Below, piece by piece: positions 61,088 through 64,000 of a stretch of 64,000 nucleotides of DNA. The stretch covers positions 310,001 to 374,000 of the forward strand of contig NZ_RQHV01000062.1 of the NCBI RefSeq assembly GCF_004771005.1, read 5' to 3'. The notes below the pieces were generated by a model that saw only the letters and a program-made list of their open reading frames with translations, did not search any database and had not been told where the DNA came from. The position numbers were made by a program, and so were the translations under genes. Source of the DNA: Leptospira ilyithenensis (lineage in GTDB: Bacteria; Spirochaetota; Leptospiria; Leptospirales; Leptospiraceae). Position 1 is the stretch's first letter, and every line of letters starts with the position of its first letter.

Positions 61088-62278
61088 ATGGCACGTGATC
61101 GAGTTGGTTATTTCGGAGAATTTGGTGGTCGTTACTCGCCGGAGATTTTGACGGAAGCGTTGGAAGAACTGGAGGCGACTTATTCGAAACTTCGGAAAAA
61201 TAAAAAATTCCAAAAGGAGCTTTCCTACTATTTGAAGAATTACGTAGGAAGACCTTCCCCTTTGACTTATGCTGAACACCTAACAAAACATTGGGGTGGT
61301 GCCAGAGTGTGGTTGAAACGGGAAGATCTGAATCACACAGGCGCACATAAAATCAATAATGCCATCGGACAAGCCCTTATCGCGCGTTATATGGGAAAAA
61401 AGAGAATCATCGCGGAAACGGGAGCGGGTCAACATGGTTTGGCGACTGCGACCGTAGGCGCCATGTTCGGACTTGAAACCGTCGTCTATATGGGCGAAGT
61501 GGATGTCAAAAGACAAAACTTGAACGCAAAAAAAATACAAATGTTAGGTGCCAAAATTCTTCCAGTCACGTCGGGAGAAGCAACTTTGAAAGAAGCAACC
61601 AGCGAAGCGATGAGAGACTGGGCTTTGAATGTATCTACAACTCATTATATAGTAGGTTCGGCGATCGGACCTCATCCTTTTCCGACGATTGTTCGTGATT
61701 TGCAAACCGTGATTGGAACGGAAGCGCGCAAACAATTCAAAAAAGAAAACAAATCTTTGCCTGATGCGATCGTTGCTTGCGTAGGCGGCGGTTCCAACGC
61801 GATTGGAATGTTTGCGCCGTTTTTAAAAGACAAATCAGTCAAAATATTCGGTGCGGAAGCTGGCGGACTCGGTTCCAAACCGGGACAACATTCTGCGACG
61901 ATCACTTATGGAAAAACCGGATTTTTGCACGGAACAAAAACTCTTATCATTCAGGATGATTTCGGTCAGATCGTTCCCGCCCATTCCGTATCGGCAGGAT
62001 TGGATTATCCCGGAGTAGGTCCGGAACATGCTCATTTGGCAGAAACCAATCGGGTGGAATACCGCCAAGTCACCGACGAAGAAGCGTTAGCTTCCTTCTT
62101 GGAAATAAGCCGGACCGAAGGAATCATTCCCGCTTTGGAAACTGCACATGCCTTTCATGTAGCCAAGGACGTTGCAAAAAAATTGGGAAAGAAAAAGGAT
62201 ATCATAATCTGCCTTTCGGGAAGAGGGGACAAGGATGTAACTGAAGTTCTGCGACTTTTGGGAGAGGAAACGGTTTGA
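61088..62278 (+). CDS. trpB: tryptophan synthase beta chain
   Basis: A 396-residue PLP enzyme joining indole and serine. GYFGEFGGRYSPEILTEALE, GRPSPLTYAEHL, KREDLNHTGAHKINNAIGQA (Schiff-base Lys), ETGAGQHGLATATVGAMFGL, GSAIGPHPFPTIVRD, CVGGGSNAIGMFAPF and YPGVGPEHAHL are all conserved, so this is the standard (not TrpB2) form. I use the ATG at 61088 with GGAAATT ahead; a TTG nine bases upstream is less likely. It overlaps trpA by four bases. Confidence 0.96.
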   Translation: MARDRVGYFGEFGGRYSPEILTEALEELEATYSKLRKNKKFQKELSYYLKNYVGRPSPLTYAEHLTKHWGGARVWLKREDLNHTGAHKINNAIGQALIARYMGKKRIIAETGAGQHGLATATVGAMFGLETVVYMGEVDVKRQNLNAKKIQMLGAKILPVTSGEATLKEATSEAMRDWALNVSTTHYIVGSAIGPHPFPTIVRDLQTVIGTEARKQFKKENKSLPDAIVACVGGGSNAIGMFAPFLKDKSVKIFGAEAGGLGSKPGQHSATITYGKTGFLHGTKTLIIQDDFGQIVPAHSVSAGLDYPGVGPEHAHLAETNRVEYRQVTDEEALASFLEISRTEGIIPALETAHAFHVAKDVAKKLGKKKDIIICLSGRGDKDVTEVLRLLGEETV

Positions 62279-63075
62279 GTAAGATTAAAACATATTTTGA
62301 GACCAAATCGGTTCAGTCCGTTTATATTCCTTTTTTTACTTTAGGAGATCCGGATTACGATGCATCCGTCGAATACGGAAAAGCCATCTTGGAATCCGGA
62401 GCCAATATTTTGGAATTGGGGATTCCTTTTTCCGATCCGGTTGCAGACGGCCCTGTAATACAAAGAGCTGACGCACGTGCACTTAAAAATCCTTTTTCAT
62501 TTGAGAAATTATTTTCGGTCACAAAGGCGATCCACGAACATCGGCCTGAAACCCCTTTGGTTTATCTGACTTATTTCAATCCTATCTATCGATGTGGAAT
62601 CGAATCTTTTTTAAATCAAGCGAAAGCATCCGGCATCGAAGGACTTGTGATTCCCGATTTGCCTTTCGATACGGAAGAGAGCGAATTTCTTTTCCGAGAG
62701 CTTGCAAAGAGGGATATGGATTTGATTCATTTGATCACACCTGCGACCGTAAAGTCCAGGATTCAAATGATGAAAAAAACTTCTTCGGGATTTATTTATT
62801 ACGTCACCTCTTTTGGTGTAACAGGAGAAAGACGGGAATTTTCCGTTGATTTGGAAGAAAGAATTAAATTCCTGAAAGGGATTTTGAATCTTCCCATTTG
62901 CGCGGGATTTGGAATTTCCACTCCGGAACAGGCTTCGCAAATCGCCCATTATGCGGATGGGATCATCATCGGTTCCGCCGTACAAAGAATCATCGAGGAA
63001 AACGGAAAAAATCGCGCGCAATGCGTCAAAGCTTTGCAGGATTACACTTCTTCCATTCGTAATAGTTTTAGCTAA
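62275..63075 (+). CDS. trpA: tryptophan synthase alpha chain
   Basis: A 266-residue TIM-barrel enzyme cleaving indole-3-glycerol phosphate. VYIPFFTLGDPDYDAS, ILELGIPFSDPVADGPVIQ (catalytic Glu and Asp), YLTYFNPIYRCGIE, GLVIPDLPFD, YYVTSFGVTGER, ICAGFGISTPEQ and GIIIGSAVQRIIE are family blocks. The start is TTG with GGAGAGG ahead, overlapping trpB; no ATG fits. It forms the alpha-beta channel complex with TrpB. Other trp genes are not in the window. Confidence 0.95.
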   Translation: MSKIKTYFETKSVQSVYIPFFTLGDPDYDASVEYGKAILESGANILELGIPFSDPVADGPVIQRADARALKNPFSFEKLFSVTKAIHEHRPETPLVYLTYFNPIYRCGIESFLNQAKASGIEGLVIPDLPFDTEESEFLFRELAKRDMDLIHLITPATVKSRIQMMKKTSSGFIYYVTSFGVTGERREFSVDLEERIKFLKGILNLPICAGFGISTPEQASQIAHYADGIIIGSAVQRIIEENGKNRAQCVKALQDYTSSIRNSFS

Positions 63076-63211
63076 CTTTTCTGTTGCATACTCCCATCCT
63101 TAGAGTAGATAAAACTTTCGGGGATGGAGATGATTTTGGATTTGAAAAAATCGTTTTTCCTCTTTAGGAAATTTATTGCAGTAAAAAAATCAAAACTCTT
63201 TTTATGAGATT

Positions 63212-63877
63212 ATGAATCTTCATCGAAAATTGGAAATCTGTTCCGTATTCCTTTTTCTCATCGGTTTGGCTTTTCTCGTGAACAAGGCACTTCCATTGTT
63301 TGTTGTTTCCTTGGCGGAAAAGCCTTGGATGTCTTCTGCTTATCTGATTCTTAGTCTGGGCACCGGGTATATTTTTGCTGATTTTCTATCGGGAATGGTT
63401 CATTTTTTATGCGATAACTTCGGAGACGAGGAAACCGCATATTTTGGCCCAGCATTTATCCAACCATTTCGAATGCATCATACCGATCCTTCCGATATCA
63501 CAAAACATGATTTTTTCGAAACAAACGGGAATACTTGTTTGGTGGTTTTGCCTGTTATGGGAATTTATTATTTTGTTTCCGATGGTTTGTCCGTTTGGGT
63601 TTCTTTCTCTTTTCTTTTTTCCGTGACTTCCGTAGTTTTCACCAATCAATTTCATAAATGGGCTCATCTGGAAAATCCCCCACGTTGGATTCGGGTGTTA
63701 CAGATTTCCGGTATGATCCTACCCAAAACCATGCATTCTTTGCATCATACTCCTCCTTTTTCTTCTTACTATTGCATCACTTGCGGTTGGTTAAATCCTT
63801 TGTTCGAGTTTGTGAAATTTTTCCCTAAAATGAAAACTTCAATTGAATCCGTTTTGATTGCAAACAGACAGAAGTAG
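63212..63877 (+). CDS. carF: plasmanylethanolamine desaturase (CarF/PEDS1/TMEM189 family)
   Basis: A 221-residue membrane enzyme with about four hydrophobic segments. The family's histidine pattern is complete: ADFLSGMVHFLCDNFGDE (His64), FRMHHTDPSDITKHDF with His89, His90 and His99, NQFHKWAH with His148 and His152, and MHSLHHTPPF with His175, His178 and His179, then YYCITCGWLNP. CarF and human PEDS1 use such a di-iron site and oxygen to make the vinyl-ether bond of plasmalogens. The gene therefore suggests aerobic plasmalogen synthesis in this organism, which needs a source of ether lipids. It stands alone after trpA, with a weak ribosome site. Confidence 0.88.
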   Translation: MNLHRKLEICSVFLFLIGLAFLVNKALPLFVVSLAEKPWMSSAYLILSLGTGYIFADFLSGMVHFLCDNFGDEETAYFGPAFIQPFRMHHTDPSDITKHDFFETNGNTCLVVLPVMGIYYFVSDGLSVWVSFSFLFSVTSVVFTNQFHKWAHLENPPRWIRVLQISGMILPKTMHSLHHTPPFSSYYCITCGWLNPLFEFVKFFPKMKTSIESVLIANRQK

Positions 63878-63944
63878 TTCGGGATTCGATTCATACACTC
63901 ATCCTTCCGGCGAACTAATGATTGCCTCCCAGATAAGTTTCTAA

Positions 63945-64000
63945 ATTCTGGGTATAGAACTTTTGGGAAAGGGAATCCGATGAAAAACCGGAGCTGTACC
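63945..64000 (+). ncRNA. cobalamin riboswitch, 5' part, cut by the window end
   Basis: The sequence AAAGGGAATCCGATGAAAAACC followed by GGAGCTGTACC matches the conserved core of the cobalamin riboswitch (GGGAA-(n)-GGTGxxAxxCC-(n)-GCTGxxCC). GGTATAGAACTTTTGGGAAA just before it fits the upstream part of the element. The P6 to B12-box half and the regulated gene lie outside the window. It runs on the plus strand after the desaturase gene. Confidence 0.8.

Noticed and set aside
1..64000. tRNA, rRNA, tmRNA, CRISPR arrays, transposases, phage integrases
   Set aside because: Looked for by eye on both strands; none could be supported. Small RNAs without strong sequence motifs could have been missed.

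Overview
ORGANISM. The window reads as chromosomal DNA of a Leptospira-type spirochaete, possibly of the saprophytic group (inference). The support is: several lipoproteins with loose spirochaetal lipoboxes (for example at 3242-4207, 9235-11460, 14700-17567 and 39093-40154); the run rpsB-tsf-pyrH-frr-uppS-cdsA-dxr-rseP-proS; abundant signalling proteins (MCP, SpoIIE-type phosphatase, EAL, HDOD, histidine kinase); AT-leaning composition; frequent TTG/GTG starts; and GC-rich dispersed intergenic repeats. No tRNA, rRNA, CRISPR array, transposase or integrase was seen. LAYOUT. 1-3.2 kb: two tandem secreted lipases and one lipase foldase. 3.2-9.1 kb: a surface glycosidase-like lipoprotein, an HDAC-family deacylase, a DUF4105 envelope protein and an alpha/beta hydrolase. 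9.2-17.6 kb: large Ser/Thr-rich surface lipoproteins, one ending in seven repeats that could form a beta-propeller, with a GapN-type dehydrogenase and an outer-membrane-like protein. 17.7-20.4 kb: a compact unit of exported protein, ECF sigma factor, FecR-domain membrane protein and coiled-coil membrane protein. A small repeated domain is shared between the exported protein and the FecR protein. 20.9-28.9 kb: MaoC hydratase, MBL hydrolase, two polytopic membrane proteins, a lyase-like protein, signal peptidase I and AtpZ. 29-32 kb: IlvB behind a leader that looks like a branched-chain amino acid attenuator, then glutathione peroxidase coupled to an OhrR-like regulator. 32.2-44.7 kb: AcpS, TPR, bactofilin, and a signalling-rich stretch containing a strong Fur-type palindrome at 41724-41748. 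ISLAND. From 44.7 to 51.3 kb an SDR gene is followed by four modules: ParDE-like, a thiOSGEF operon with TPP riboswitch on the other strand, VapBC and MazEF. The last 40-60 bp of the SDR gene are repeated at each junction (45375, 46077, 49919, 50724). The first two copies are identical over 57 bp, the others have diverged, and the repeat can fold into a hairpin. This cassette-like array, built on copies of a host gene tail and without a visible recombinase, is the most unusual thing in the window. CORE. 51.4-60.7 kb holds translation, isoprenoid and lipid genes, tightly packed with short overlaps. trpB-trpA follow, then a CarF/PEDS1-type plasmanylethanolamine desaturase. The window ends inside what looks like a cobalamin riboswitch whose gene lies outside. 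HOW THEY WORK TOGETHER. The sequence suggests an aerobic, lipid-degrading, environmentally responsive organism. Lipases release fatty acids, and peroxide-defence genes and plasmalogen synthesis fit aerobic life. Amino acid and cofactor genes sit under RNA control (ilv attenuator, TPP and B12 riboswitches). Thiamine synthesis here is partial: thiC and thiD are not in the window.
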